The translations under genes and the position numbers were made by a program. The notes under the pieces were generated by a model. That model was not told the origin of the DNA and did not search any database. It was given only the letters and a program-made list of their open reading frames with translations. Of a stretch of DNA of 64,000 bases, positions 1-9,385 are shown one piece after another (position 1 is the stretch's first letter; each line of letters starts with the position of its first letter). This DNA comes from a gamma proteobacterium symbiont of Ctena orbiculata (GTDB lineage: Bacteria > Pseudomonadota > Gammaproteobacteria > Chromatiales > Chromatiaceae): positions 41,910 through 105,909 of the forward strand of contig QBVC01000006.1 of assembly GCA_003058495.1 (NCBI GenBank), given 5' to 3'.

Positions 1-192
1 AGGGAACCCAGCGGAGCCGTTAACCGGCCCTGGTTAAGTCAGCAGGAAAAAAACTGATAGACTGATGCTCAATAGTGTTTAAGCAAGAGCGGGTCCGGCC
101 CTCTTGCATCGATAGGAACCACGACCAACGGACCCCTCCCCACTGTCGATCGAGGCGGGAGAGGCTACCCTGATGAAGCGACGGGCATTTGC

Positions 193-3060
193 GTGAATCT
201 GCAACAAGAGAGAGAAAGGCTGTGGCAGGAGTGGCAGGAGAAGCTGGCAGAGGCGGGGTTGCCGGTCCCCCGGGAGGCTGAATTTCGCGACCCTGCCGCC
301 AGGGTATGGGAGGCCAGCGACTATGTGGCGCAGAACGCGCAGCGCTTCCCCGAACTGCTGCTGGATCTCTATCGACAGGGGGCGTTGAACAGCGCCCTCG
401 AGGCTGGGGAGATGGCGCGGCTGCTGGAGAGCGAGCTCGAGGGTGTCGATGACGAGGCGTCCCTCGCCCGTGTCTTGAGGCTCTTCAGACGCCGCCAGAT
501 GGTGCGCATCATCTGGCGTGATCTGGGCGGGCTGGCGCCCCTGAATGAGACCCTGGAGGATCTTTCGGCACTGGCCGATGCCGCCATCGAGACGGCGTTG
601 CAGAAGCTCTATGGTTGGATCTCTACCCAGATGGGGAGACCGAGAAACCAGGCCGGCGAGGTACAGCCCCTGGTTGTCCTCGGCATGGGCAAACTGGGCG
701 CCAGGGAGCTCAACCTCTCGTCGGATATCGACCTGATCTTCGCCTACCCCGAAGAGGGTTACACCGACGGCCCGCGGCAATACACCAACGAGCAGTTCTT
801 CATCCGCCTCTGCCAGCGCCTGGTACAAGTGCTCGACAACCATACCGGCGATGGTTTCGTGTTCAGGGTCGACACCCGTTTGCGCCCCTTTGGCGGCGCC
901 GGTCCCCTCGCCATGAGCTTCTCCGCCATGGAGAGCTACTACGGTTCCCAGGGACGGCAGTGGGAGCGCTATGCCATGATCAAGGCGCGGGTGGTGGCGG
1001 GTGACAGCAGTGCCGGATCTGAGTTGATGGCGCTGCTGCGCCCTTTCGTCTATCGCCGCTATCTCGACTTCGGGGCCATCGAGTCCCTGCGCGAGATGAA
1101 GCAGCTGATCAGCAATGAACTGCATAAAAAGGGCATGGAGGCCAATATCAAGCTGGGCCCGGGGGGGATCCGTGAGATCGAGTTTATCGGCCAGGCATTC
1201 CAGCTGATACGCGGCGGGCGCGACAAGACGCTGCAGATCCGCCCCATCCTGGAGGTGCTGCAGTGTCTGGAGGCGCGCGGGTTGCTGCCGGCCTATACGG
1301 TGCAGGAGCTGAGCGACGCCTATCGGTTTCTGCGTCTGGTGGAGAATCGCCTGCAGGCCTGGCAGGACAGGCAGACCCACCTCTTGCCGGGCGACGAAAC
1401 GGGCAGGCTGCGCCTGGCGCGCTCCATGGGCTATCAGACATGGGAGGCATTTTTCACCCAGCTCGAGCAGTATCGAAAGCGGGTACAGGGCCACTTCGAT
1501 ATGGTCTTCGCCGCGCCCCATACCTCGAGCGATGAGGAGAGCCAGCCGCTGGCCAGGGTCTGGCATGAGGCCTACGATGATGAACAGTCGGCATCGGCCC
1601 TGGAGCAGGCGGGCTTCAGCCAGGGCAGAGCGGCATTGCAGCTGTTGCACAAATTTCGCGGCAGCCACGCCTATCGCAGGCTCAGCTCCAAGGGGCAGGA
1701 GCGGCTCGATCAACTGATGCCGCTGCTGTTGCAGGCGGTGGGGCAGTCGGAGTGGGCCGACGACGCACTGCAGCGGGTGGTCGGCCTGCTCGAGGCGATT
1801 ACCCAGCGCACCGCCTATATCGCGCTGTTGGTGGAGAACCCCTTGGTGCTCTCACAGCTGGTGAAGCTCACCGCGGTCAGCCCCTGGGTCGCCAATATGC
1901 TGACCCGTCATCCGATCCTGCTGGATGAGCTGCTCGATCCCCGGCGTCTCTACTCGCCGTTGCGGCGTGACGCCCTGAGCGCGGAGTTGGACGATCTGCT
2001 TTCACGGGTTGACGAGGATGACCTCGAAAGCCAGATGGAGCTGTTGCGCCTGTTCGCCCAAAGCAATCGACTGCGGGTGGCGGCGGCGGATATCGCCGAG
2101 CAGATACCGTTGATGGTGGTCAGCGACTTCCTCACCTGGATTGCCGAAAGCGTCATCGAACAGGTGATTCGACTCAGCTTCCGGGAGTTGGCGAGACGTC
2201 ATGGCCGGCCTCCGGGGCTGGCGCCCGACGAGACCGGTTTTGCGGTGGTCGGCTACGGTAAGCTGGGTGGCATCGAACTGGGTTTCGGTTCCGATCTCGA
2301 TATGGTCTTCCTCCATGGCTGTAGTGACAGAAATGCCTTCACCGATGGAGAGAGGGCGGTCTCGGTGGACGTCTTCTATGCCAGGCTGGCGCAGCGCTTC
2401 ATTCACATCATGACCACGCGCACCCCCTCGGGAATCCTCTACGATGTGGATATGCGGCTTCGGCCCAACGGCAATTCCGGGATGATGGTCAGCTCCCTCG
2501 ATACCTTCGAAACCTATCAGCACGAGAGTGCATGGACCTGGGAACATCAGGCCCTGGTGCGGGCGCGGGTGGTGGCCGGGGACGCGCGAATCGATGATCG
2601 TTTTCAGGCGATCCGCCGGGATGTGCTCGGTGCAAGGCGTGATCCCGGACAGTTGCAGCGCGAGGTGGTCGATATGCGCGAAAAGATGCGCAGCAGCCTG
2701 GATAGGAGCAATCAGGCGCAATTTGACCTCAAGCAGGGTAGAGGCGGTATCGTCGATATAGAATTTATGGTTCAATACACGGTCCTCCGGTGGGCGCACG
2801 ACTATCCCGATCTCCTGGTCTGGAGCGACAACATTCGTCTGCTGGAAACCCTGAGCAAGCTCGGTCTGCTCGACGATCACGCAGCGGAGCGAATGATGGG
2901 GATCTACAAAGTGCTGCGTGCCGCATACCACCGCAGCGCATTGCAGGATCTGCCGGCCTTGGTGGAGAGTGAGAAACTCTCGGAAGAGCGGGCGCTGGTG
3001 CAGGACATCTGGTCCTGTCTGATGCAGAACAAGAAAACTGAACGAGAGATGTTCCAATGA
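193..3060 (+). CDS. glnE: Bifunctional glutamine synthetase adenylyltransferase / deadenylase
   Basis: Adds or removes AMP on the glutamine synthetase tyrosine, tuning cytoplasmic ammonium assimilation to PII signals. The 955-residue length matches the family (about 950). Two nucleotidyltransferase modules are visible, each with its signature: GMGKLGARELNLSSDIDLIF near residue 164 (deadenylase half) and GYGKLGG...GSDLDMVF near residue 687 (adenylylase half). The GTG start is the only good start codon in a frame that is open back to about base 76; no strong ribosome binding site is visible. The stop overlaps the ilvE start, so the two genes are probably co-transcribed. Identification is secure; only the start is slightly uncertain. 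Confidence 0.96.
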   Translation: MNLQQERERLWQEWQEKLAEAGLPVPREAEFRDPAARVWEASDYVAQNAQRFPELLLDLYRQGALNSALEAGEMARLLESELEGVDDEASLARVLRLFRRRQMVRIIWRDLGGLAPLNETLEDLSALADAAIETALQKLYGWISTQMGRPRNQAGEVQPLVVLGMGKLGARELNLSSDIDLIFAYPEEGYTDGPRQYTNEQFFIRLCQRLVQVLDNHTGDGFVFRVDTRLRPFGGAGPLAMSFSAMESYYGSQGRQWERYAMIKARVVAGDSSAGSELMALLRPFVYRRYLDFGAIESLREMKQLISNELHKKGMEANIKLGPGGIREIEFIGQAFQLIRGGRDKTLQIRPILEVLQCLEARGLLPAYTVQELSDAYRFLRLVENRLQAWQDRQTHLLPGDETGRLRLARSMGYQTWEAFFTQLEQYRKRVQGHFDMVFAAPHTSSDEESQPLARVWHEAYDDEQSASALEQAGFSQGRAALQLLHKFRGSHAYRRLSSKGQERLDQLMPLLLQAVGQSEWADDALQRVVGLLEAITQRTAYIALLVENPLVLSQLVKLTAVSPWVANMLTRHPILLDELLDPRRLYSPLRRDALSAELDDLLSRVDEDDLESQMELLRLFAQSNRLRVAAADIAEQIPLMVVSDFLTWIAESVIEQVIRLSFRELARRHGRPPGLAPDETGFAVVGYGKLGGIELGFGSDLDMVFLHGCSDRNAFTDGERAVSVDVFYARLAQRFIHIMTTRTPSGILYDVDMRLRPNGNSGMMVSSLDTFETYQHESAWTWEHQALVRARVVAGDARIDDRFQAIRRDVLGARRDPGQLQREVVDMREKMRSSLDRSNQAQFDLKQGRGGIVDIEFMVQYTVLRWAHDYPDLLVWSDNIRLLETLSKLGLLDDHAAERMMGIYKVLRAAYHRSALQDLPALVESEKLSEERALVQDIWSCLMQNKKTEREMFQ

Positions 3061-3983
3061 TGTCGACAATGGCAGATCGAGACGGAGTCATCTGGCTCGA
3101 TGGCGAGATGGTCCCCTGGCGCGAGGCCAAGACCCATGTCCTGACCCATACCCTGCACTACGGCATGGGTGTCTTCGAGGGAGTGCGTGCCTATCATGCC
3201 GAGAAGGGGACCGCCATATTCCGCCTCCAGGACCATACCGACCGGCTGTTTCGCTCCGCCCTCATCCTCAACATGCCGATGCCCTTCGACCGGGAGACCC
3301 TGAATCAGGCGCAGCTGGCGGCGGTCAGGGAGAACAATCTCGATTCCGCCTACATCCGCCCGATGTGTTTCTACGGCTCCGAGGGGATGGGATTGCGGGC
3401 CGACAATCTGAAGGTCCACTGCATGGTGGCCGCCTGGGAGTGGGGCGCCTACCTGGGGGCGGAGAACATGGAGAAGGGGATCCGCATCCGTGTCTCCTCA
3501 TTCACCCGTCACCATGTCAACATCACCATGTGCCGGGCCAAGGCGAACGGCAACTACATGAACTCCATGATGGCGCTCCAGGAGGCGCTGCACGACGGCT
3601 ATGACGAAGCGCTGATGCTGGATGCGGAGGGCTATGTCATGGAGGGCTCCGGAGAGAACATCTTCATCGTCAGGGACGGGGTGATCTACACCCCTGACCT
3701 GACATCGGCGCTGGACGGCATCACCCGCAAGAGCGTCATTGCGCTGGCCGAGGAGCGGGGCTATAAGGTCGTCGAGAAACGCATCACCCGGGATGAGGTC
3801 TATATTGCGGACGAGGCGTTTTTTACCGGCACCGCGGCGGAGGTGACGCCGATTCGCGAAGTGGACAATCGCCCCATCGGCGACGGGGGTCGCGGCCCGA
3901 TCACGGAGATACTGCAGAAGAGCTATTTCGATCTGGTTCACGGCCGCCTGGACGCCCACCCGGAGTGGCTCGCCTATGTCTGA
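3057..3983 (+). CDS. ilvE: Branched-chain amino acid aminotransferase
   Basis: PLP enzyme of fold class IV that performs the last step of leucine, isoleucine and valine synthesis using glutamate as amino donor. The 308 residues match the family. The PLP lysine lies in the AKANGNYMNS motif near residue 162, and the phosphate-binding EGSGENIF motif and a C-terminal FFTGTAAEV segment are present. It overlaps glnE by four bases (ATGA), which indicates translational coupling; ATG codons at 3060 and 3069 are alternative starts. A glutamate-dependent enzyme next to a glutamine synthetase regulator is a sensible nitrogen-metabolism pairing. Confidence 0.95.
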   Translation: MMSTMADRDGVIWLDGEMVPWREAKTHVLTHTLHYGMGVFEGVRAYHAEKGTAIFRLQDHTDRLFRSALILNMPMPFDRETLNQAQLAAVRENNLDSAYIRPMCFYGSEGMGLRADNLKVHCMVAAWEWGAYLGAENMEKGIRIRVSSFTRHHVNITMCRAKANGNYMNSMMALQEALHDGYDEALMLDAEGYVMEGSGENIFIVRDGVIYTPDLTSALDGITRKSVIALAEERGYKVVEKRITRDEVYIADEAFFTGTAAEVTPIREVDNRPIGDGGRGPITEILQKSYFDLVHGRLDAHPEWLAYV

Positions 3984-3998
3984 TCAGGAGCATCGAAG

Positions 3999-4187
3999 AT
4001 GACGCAAACAGAAACTCAAACGACCCCGCAGGAGGCGCAGAAGGTGACGCGAAACGACCTGCCCCTGAGCTGTCCCAGGCCGGGCGAGGCCCTGGCCGGA
4101 CTCCACCCCCGTGTCTATCTGCCCATCGAAAAGACAGGCAGTGCAACCTGCCCCTATTGCGGCGCCCGCTATCAACTCAGCGACTAG
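3999..4187 (+). CDS. Small zinc-finger (zf-CHCC type) protein
   Basis: A 62-residue protein 15 bases after ilvE. The C-terminus has CPYCGARY, and an upstream Cys and His (LSCPRPGEAL, LHPRVYLPI) complete the pattern of the zf-CHCC family, which is related to the zinc-binding NDUFS6 subunit of complex I. The family is often found beside ilvE or LPS genes in gammaproteobacteria, and its role is unknown. The N-terminus is polar and likely disordered. The family call is good; function cannot be given. Confidence 0.8.
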   Translation: MTQTETQTTPQEAQKVTRNDLPLSCPRPGEALAGLHPRVYLPIEKTGSATCPYCGARYQLSD

Positions 4188-4271
4188 ATCGGCGCTGCCC
4201 GGCCACGCATCCTGGCGAACCACGCGTGCCTGCTCCCTGCGTCGCTGAGTGAACCCCGCTGGTTCCGGCTG

Positions 4272-4285
4272 TCGCGAGCTCGCGA
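4272..4285. repeat. 14-bp perfect palindrome in the zinc-finger / lipoprotein gap
   Basis: TCGCGAGCTCGCGA is a perfect palindrome followed by ATAAAAC. It lies between the zinc-finger gene and the next promoter, so it could be a weak terminator for the glnE operon or a protein-binding site. There is no proper T-run, so its role is undecided. Confidence 0.35.
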
Positions 4286-4318
4286 TAAAACCTACTCGTT
4301 CTGCGTATTTAGCAAGGC

Positions 4319-4345
4319 TTGGCCTGGATTCAGGTGGTCTATACT
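4319..4345 (+). promoter_or_regulatory. Candidate sigma-70 promoter for the MACPF-like lipoprotein gene
   Basis: A -10-like TATACT at 4340-4345 is preceded by TTGGCC at 4319-4324, with 15-bp spacing (a little short). It lies about 75 bases upstream of the ATG at 4418. Judged by eye only. Confidence 0.35.
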
Positions 4346-4417
4346 CGAGCCTTCTGTCGATGCTCCGATGGCTGTACGCGGGCATGAAGCCAAAAAAACA
4401 ACAGATGGGGTAACTCA

Positions 4418-6097
4418 ATGGCTATCGATTCGATTGGTTCAGGATCTGCAGGCGTGCTGTTCGTTGCGGCACTCGGCCTGGCATTGGCCGCCTGCCAGCA
4501 GCGGGGCGACGCGAAGAATGATGCGCCTCCCCCTGACCCTGCCGGGCAAGAGGCGGTGGAGATCGGGATCGCGGAGCGCAGGCATGCGCAGCCCGTTTCG
4601 GTCAACTATCCGGAGACAGGGGTCGACGTCGGATGGGGTTGGGACTCGGAAGAAGGGGTGCCCCAGCCCAATGTCTGTATCGAGTACTCCATCGAAGAGG
4701 ACAAGGGTCAGACCAAATATATGACCATGACCGAGGTCTCCGACAGCCGTGAACTGATGCAGAGCATGAACATCTCAGCCGCCGCATCGGTAAAGACCAT
4801 CGCTTACCAGGCCAGCGGCAGCGCCAAGTTTGCCAAGAACACCAAGATCAACAGCTTCAGTTCGAATTTTGTATTGAATGTCTCGGTGGACAACGGGGTG
4901 CGCTATGCAACACCGCTGCTGCCCGGCAGCCGGGGAGAGATCAAGGACCCCGAGACCAGGAAGACCCTGCCCGACGCCGGTTCGATCCGCCTCACCTCCG
5001 AGGCGCTGCGGCTGGCGAAAAAACGTGATCTCACCGCCTTTCTCAATCTCTGTGGCGACTCCTACGTGGCGGCGCTCTATGGCGGTGCGCGCCTGACCGC
5101 GGTTATTACCGTGGCAACCAGCAGCAAGCAGGAGAAGACCCAGGCATCGACCAGTTTCAGCGGCTCCGGCTGGGGGGTCAGCCTGAAGGCGAGTGCCAAG
5201 GGAGAGTCGGTGGGATCGATCAGCAACGAGCGTATCACCATGCGTTTCCATCAATCCGGAGGACGCAAGGACAAGATCCCCGCCACCAAGGGGGATCTGC
5301 TCGAGAAGCTCGACAGCCTCACCACCGAGGCCAGCGACTATCCCGCCTACTATCGCCTCACCCTGATGCCCTATACGGCACTGGCGAACTGGCCGGAAAG
5401 GGGCCTCCCCCTCGATCTCTCGGAAGAGGAGCAGCTGGCCGACTACTGGGCAGGTTATGCCACCCTGTATGAAGATCTGGAACATATACTGGGCCAGCCC
5501 GAGAAGTTTCAGGTGATCAATGAAAACGGGCAACTGGTTCCGTTGGCCAATCAGGGTGGAGACCATGATAGGCTGAAAACCGTACAGGATCAGGTGCGGG
5601 CGATCCTGCTCCGCCTGCAGCAGGCAGCCCTGCAGTGCAGCATGCCCGAAGAGGAGTGCAACTTCCGCCAGGCGTCCTACCTCTCACCCTATGCCTTCCG
5701 CATCCAGATGCCTTTGCCCGTCGATATCACCGAGGCGAACAAGCAGTGCCCCTGCGCTGACGGTGAAGCGAAGGGTGAGCGAGCGGAGAACAGCGCGCTA
5801 CTGGTCGATTACTATATCCGCACCCCGGTCAAACGCCGTTGCCTCAACAACCCGGTGGAACCGGGTTGTCTGAGCAATGCCGAGATCGATCGCTGGGAGG
5901 AGAGAGTCGGCAAGCAGCTGGTCGAGCTGCCGGATGGCGACACCGCCAAGAGGCTGCTCGATCTCATCGACAAGGAGGGAGAGGAGAGCTATGAATGGCT
6001 GCAGGTTATCGAGCATCCGCCCTATGCCTGGCTGGATCCCGCCGAGCTCGAGGAGGAGCAAAAGCCGCTGGATAAGCTAATAGCCTTGTTAAAATAG
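4418..6097 (+). CDS. Lipoprotein with MACPF/SNTX-like pore-forming fold (predicted)
   Basis: A 559-residue exported protein. Residues 10-25 are hydrophobic and end in a lipobox (LAAC, Cys26), so it is predicted to be a lipoprotein. Residues 107-146 show a small/polar-rich helix-strand pattern (MNISAAASVKTIAYQASGSA) like the first transmembrane-hairpin region of MACPF proteins. Residues 188-206 (FLNLCGDSYVAALYGGARL) resemble the MACPF/SNTX signature in which Y/F-G-T-H-Y/V is followed by GG. A second Ser/Ala/Gly-rich stretch at 216-255 would be the second hairpin. The C-terminal 300 residues are acidic, with several cysteines, and are not recognised. The fold call is inference from pattern; the canonical Thr-His of the signature is replaced by Asp-Ser. 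The gene stands alone between the ilvE operon and a TPR gene. Confidence 0.6.
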   Translation: MAIDSIGSGSAGVLFVAALGLALAACQQRGDAKNDAPPPDPAGQEAVEIGIAERRHAQPVSVNYPETGVDVGWGWDSEEGVPQPNVCIEYSIEEDKGQTKYMTMTEVSDSRELMQSMNISAAASVKTIAYQASGSAKFAKNTKINSFSSNFVLNVSVDNGVRYATPLLPGSRGEIKDPETRKTLPDAGSIRLTSEALRLAKKRDLTAFLNLCGDSYVAALYGGARLTAVITVATSSKQEKTQASTSFSGSGWGVSLKASAKGESVGSISNERITMRFHQSGGRKDKIPATKGDLLEKLDSLTTEASDYPAYYRLTLMPYTALANWPERGLPLDLSEEEQLADYWAGYATLYEDLEHILGQPEKFQVINENGQLVPLANQGGDHDRLKTVQDQVRAILLRLQQAALQCSMPEEECNFRQASYLSPYAFRIQMPLPVDITEANKQCPCADGEAKGERAENSALLVDYYIRTPVKRRCLNNPVEPGCLSNAEIDRWEERVGKQLVELPDGDTAKRLLDLIDKEGEESYEWLQVIEHPPYAWLDPAELEEEQKPLDKLIALLK

Positions 6098-6270
6098 TGA
6101 TTGATTGCTTGACCCTCTTCACACTGCACTGGCGCAGTTTTTGTCAGCGCCATGATGCCGGTTAGTATCTATCGGCAATCGACAGGGTCAGACAGGATCG
6201 AAGATGTGAGACGGCCCCAGCAACCGCTTGCCATCCGCCTCCGTTAAGATGGTGGCGGGTAGAGGATAGT

Positions 6271-6864
6271 TTGATTGATATGCCAAAATTCAGCCTTTTG
6301 ACCTGGGCGGTCATCATCGTCGCCCAGATAACCTACGGTCTGTTGGTGTTTGCGATAACCCGCAGCTACTATCAGGACGGACAGACCGCCGTAATTCAAT
6401 CCCCGCCGGCGGCTAAGGATGTTCCGCCTCACCCGCAGCTGGGTGCCTTTGATGCCAACCTGCAGCCTGAAATGAAATACCAGCCATCGGCGGAGGCGCT
6501 CTCCACCGATGATCCCGCCTTGATTGCGAGGCTCGCGGACGACTACTTCATGCAGAAGGATTACCCGCGGGCCATCGAGCTCTACGAGCGTGTACTGCAG
6601 ATCGACCCGGACGATGTCGAGACCTACAACGATCTTGGCTTGTCGCTCTTCTATACCGGCCAATCCGGCCTGGCGCTGCAGGCGTTGCAGACAGGTGCGG
6701 CAAAACAGCCGGGCTTTCAGCGCATCCAGTTGACCCTGGGATTCGTGCAGACCCAACTGGGGGACAAGCAGGCGGCCGCAGCCGCATTCAGAAAGGCGAT
6801 CGAGTTGGGAGCGGATAACAGGGTCGGCCTCGAAGCCAAGCGCATGCTAAGTGAAATCGAGTAG
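6271..6864 (+). CDS. Membrane-anchored TPR-repeat protein
   Basis: A 197-residue protein with one N-terminal membrane segment (about residues 7-29, LLTWAVIIVAQITYGLLVF), then a proline-rich linker and about three TPR units (residues 85-195, for example YPRAIELYERVLQIDPDDVETYNDLGLSLFY in outline). It is likely a periplasmic or membrane-tethered scaffold; the partner is unknown. The TTG start at 6271 follows AGAGGA by four bases; an ATG at 6280 is a good alternative that removes three residues. It lies 173 bases after the MACPF-like gene, so a functional link is possible but not shown. Confidence 0.75.
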   Translation: MIDMPKFSLLTWAVIIVAQITYGLLVFAITRSYYQDGQTAVIQSPPAAKDVPPHPQLGAFDANLQPEMKYQPSAEALSTDDPALIARLADDYFMQKDYPRAIELYERVLQIDPDDVETYNDLGLSLFYTGQSGLALQALQTGAAKQPGFQRIQLTLGFVQTQLGDKQAAAAAFRKAIELGADNRVGLEAKRMLSEIE

Positions 6865-7010
6865 CCGGATCGGACCGGTTCACCGGATGATAAATTATGC
6901 CGCTCCATGGGGATATGAAATAATTACCCGGTAAAAACAGTCTCTACCCTCCGCCCCGAACTATTCCGGATGTCTCGAACAGCTGATGGTCAATTAGAAG
7001 CGGCAGCCTA

Positions 7011-8156
7011 ATGCGTGACTCAAGTCAGAACAGGCCCCATGTGTGCCTCTTTATTCTCAAGTTCGGAGACGGCGGCGTGGAGCGCATGATGGTCAATATT
7101 GCCCGGGGGCTGTCGATGATCGGCGTCCGCGTGGACTTCATCGTCAAAGAGACCCAGGCGCCCTATCTGCATCTGTTGCCGGAACAGGTGCGCATCATCA
7201 GGTTTCAGGTGTCGAAGCAGAAAGCGGCACTGCCGAAACTGATCGACTACCTCAAGTCCAATGATCCGGATATCCTGCTCTCCGCAAAGATCCTGGATGA
7301 CCGGATAGCGTTGCAGGCGAAGCGGCGCCATAGCGGTCGTACCCGTTTTTTTCTGCGCCCGGGCACGGCGCTGATATCGAGGATGAAGGCGCGGGGAACC
7401 CATCCCCTTCGCCGCTGGTTGAAGACCAGGCAGCTGAGATCGCTCTTTGCCGCGGCGGATGGCGTCGTCGCCGTCTCCCAGGGGGTGGCGAACGAGGTGG
7501 TGGAGCTCAGTGCCATTCCCTGGGAGAAGATCAGCGTCATCAAGAATCCCACCATCACCCCGGAACTCTACCAGCAGGCGGAGGCGGCCATCGACGAGCC
7601 CTGGCTGGCGGCGGATCAGCCCCCGCTGATCCTGGGCATCGGGGGATTGCGCCGGCAGAAGGATTTTCCGACCCTGCTGCGCGCCTTTGCCCGGGTGCGG
7701 AGGGAGCTGCCCTGTCGCTTGATGATCCTCGGGCAGGGAAACAAGCAGGGGCAGTTGCTGAATCTCGCCCGGGAGCTGGAGGTGAGCGACGATTTTCGTC
7801 TCCCCGGTTTTGTGCAGAATCCCTATGCCTACCTGAAGGGTGCGAGGCTGTTCGTCCTCTCTTCCCTGTGGGAGGGATCGCCCAACGTGCTCACCGAGGC
7901 GATGGCGCTCGGGACCTCCTGTGTGAGCACCGACTGCCCCTCCGGGCCCCATGAGGTCACCCGCGGCGGGGAGGTGGCGCCGCTGGTGCCCATGGGCGAT
8001 GCGGAGCGATTGGCGCAGGCGATGTTGCAGACCCTCAGGGAGCCGCTGGATCCCCAGCGCCTCAAGGAGGCGGTCAGCGACTATACCCTGGTGAAGAGCG
8101 CCGGCAGTTATCTGGCGGCCTTCGGTTTCAACAGCGAACCGCCGACCGATGACTAG
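7011..8156 (+). CDS. GT4-type glycosyltransferase (paralog 1)
   Basis: A 381-residue retaining glycosyltransferase of GT-B fold, expected to act at the cytoplasmic face in LPS core or O-chain assembly. The N-terminus has FGDGGVERMMVNIARGL, the acceptor-side glycine loop. The C-terminal donor domain has ILGIGGLRRQKDFPTLL, LPGFVQNPYAYLKGARLFVLSS and the EX7E-type WEGSPNVLTEAMALG. It overlaps the next glycosyltransferase by eight bases. It is clearly paralogous to the proteins at 8149-9264 and 11639-12781. Sugar and acceptor cannot be told from sequence. Confidence 0.88.
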   Translation: MRDSSQNRPHVCLFILKFGDGGVERMMVNIARGLSMIGVRVDFIVKETQAPYLHLLPEQVRIIRFQVSKQKAALPKLIDYLKSNDPDILLSAKILDDRIALQAKRRHSGRTRFFLRPGTALISRMKARGTHPLRRWLKTRQLRSLFAAADGVVAVSQGVANEVVELSAIPWEKISVIKNPTITPELYQQAEAAIDEPWLAADQPPLILGIGGLRRQKDFPTLLRAFARVRRELPCRLMILGQGNKQGQLLNLARELEVSDDFRLPGFVQNPYAYLKGARLFVLSSLWEGSPNVLTEAMALGTSCVSTDCPSGPHEVTRGGEVAPLVPMGDAERLAQAMLQTLREPLDPQRLKEAVSDYTLVKSAGSYLAAFGFNSEPPTDD

Positions 8157-9264
8157 TCGGCCGCGCATCGCCTGTTTTCTCGCCACCTCGGGTCACAGCG
8201 GCGTCGATCGCGTGGCGCGCAATCTTCTGCCGGGCCTGGCAGAGGCGGGCTATGCCGTGGACCTGCTGAAGATCCGGAACCACGGGCCCAATCTCGAGGG
8301 GGGGCGAGGGGACAGCCTGCGGATAATCGAGTTCAACGCCAGGCATGTCTATCCGGCGCTGCCCGAGCTCGTACGCTACCTCAGGCGGGCGCGGCCCGCA
8401 GTGCTTCTGACCGACAAGGACCGGGTCAACAGAACCGCGATACTGGCCCACGCAATGAGTGGCGGCAAGTGCCGCCTGGCGCTGCGCAACGGCACCACGG
8501 TGAGTGTCAACCTCGCCAGCAGGGGCGCATTCGACCGCTTCGTGCAACGCAACTCGATGCGCCATCTCTATCGCCGGGCCGATGCCATCCTCATGCCCTC
8601 CAAGGGGGCCGCCGACGACTTCGCCGCGACCATCGGCCTCCCCAGGGAGCGGATTGCGGTAGTGCCCAGCCCGATCATCACCCCCGGATTCCTGCGCCAG
8701 CTCGATCAACCCCTGGACCACCCCTGGTTCGCGCCGGGTGAACCGCCGGTCATCCTGGGGGTGGGGGAACTCTGCCGGCGCAAGGACTTCACCACCCTGA
8801 TCCGGGCCTACGCCCAGTTGGCCGGGAGCCACGACTGCCGCCTGCTGATCCTCGGCGAGGGGCGCGCCAGGGATAGGCTGCAACGGGAGGTCGAGCGTCT
8901 CGGGCTTGCGGATCGTGTCGGCCTGCCGGGCTTCGTCGCCAATCCCTATCCCTATATGAAGCGGGCCTCCCTGTTTGTCCTCTCCTCTTTGTGGGAGGGC
9001 ATGCCGGTGGTGCTCATCGAGGCGATGGCCGCGGCGACGCCGGTGGTCGCCACGGACTGCCCCAGCGGTCCGGCGGAGTTGCTGGGCGGCCTCTCCGCCG
9101 AGCTTCTGGTGAAACCGGGGGATGCCGCCGCGCTGGCGCGGGCGATGGCGGGGCAATTGGACAATCCGCTTCCCGGGCCTGCGCTGACGGCGGCGGTGGA
9201 TGCCTATCGGCTGGAAAACAGCGTCGCGGCCTACCTCAATGCGATGGGGCTCCCTGTTGGGTGA
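8149..9264 (+). CDS. GT4-type glycosyltransferase (paralog 2)
   Basis: A 371-residue GT-B glycosyltransferase overlapping the previous gene by eight bases, so probably co-translated with it. Signature elements are GHSGVDRVARNLLPGL at the N-terminus, ILGVGELCRRKDFTTLI, LPGFVANPYPYMKRASLFVLSS and WEGMPVVLIEAMAAATPVV, followed by ATDCPSGPAELL. The shared CPSGP and NPY-Y-K motifs tie it to the two paralogs in this window. The substrate is unknown; the context says LPS or another surface glycan. Confidence 0.87.
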   Translation: MTSRPRIACFLATSGHSGVDRVARNLLPGLAEAGYAVDLLKIRNHGPNLEGGRGDSLRIIEFNARHVYPALPELVRYLRRARPAVLLTDKDRVNRTAILAHAMSGGKCRLALRNGTTVSVNLASRGAFDRFVQRNSMRHLYRRADAILMPSKGAADDFAATIGLPRERIAVVPSPIITPGFLRQLDQPLDHPWFAPGEPPVILGVGELCRRKDFTTLIRAYAQLAGSHDCRLLILGEGRARDRLQREVERLGLADRVGLPGFVANPYPYMKRASLFVLSSLWEGMPVVLIEAMAAATPVVATDCPSGPAELLGGLSAELLVKPGDAAALARAMAGQLDNPLPGPALTAAVDAYRLENSVAAYLNAMGLPVG

Positions 9265-9385
9265 AGCGCCGATCGGGTGGTCTGTTCACCGCCCTCGGGA
9301 CAAGCGGGCGCCGAGCTGTTACAGTACGCATCCATAAACTGCGTAAATACCCTTTTCAATTATTCTTATCACACTGGAGCCATCG

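Noticed and set aside
79..1713. A 544-codon open frame on the minus strand over glnE
   Set aside because: It mirrors the codon pattern of glnE; no family motif and no ribosome binding site. Long antisense frames are expected in GC-rich coding DNA.
7020..9156. Two long minus-strand frames over the GT4 genes
   Set aside because: They are rich in Arg, Gly, Gln and Pro with no recognisable domain, and the plus strand encodes complete glycosyltransferases.
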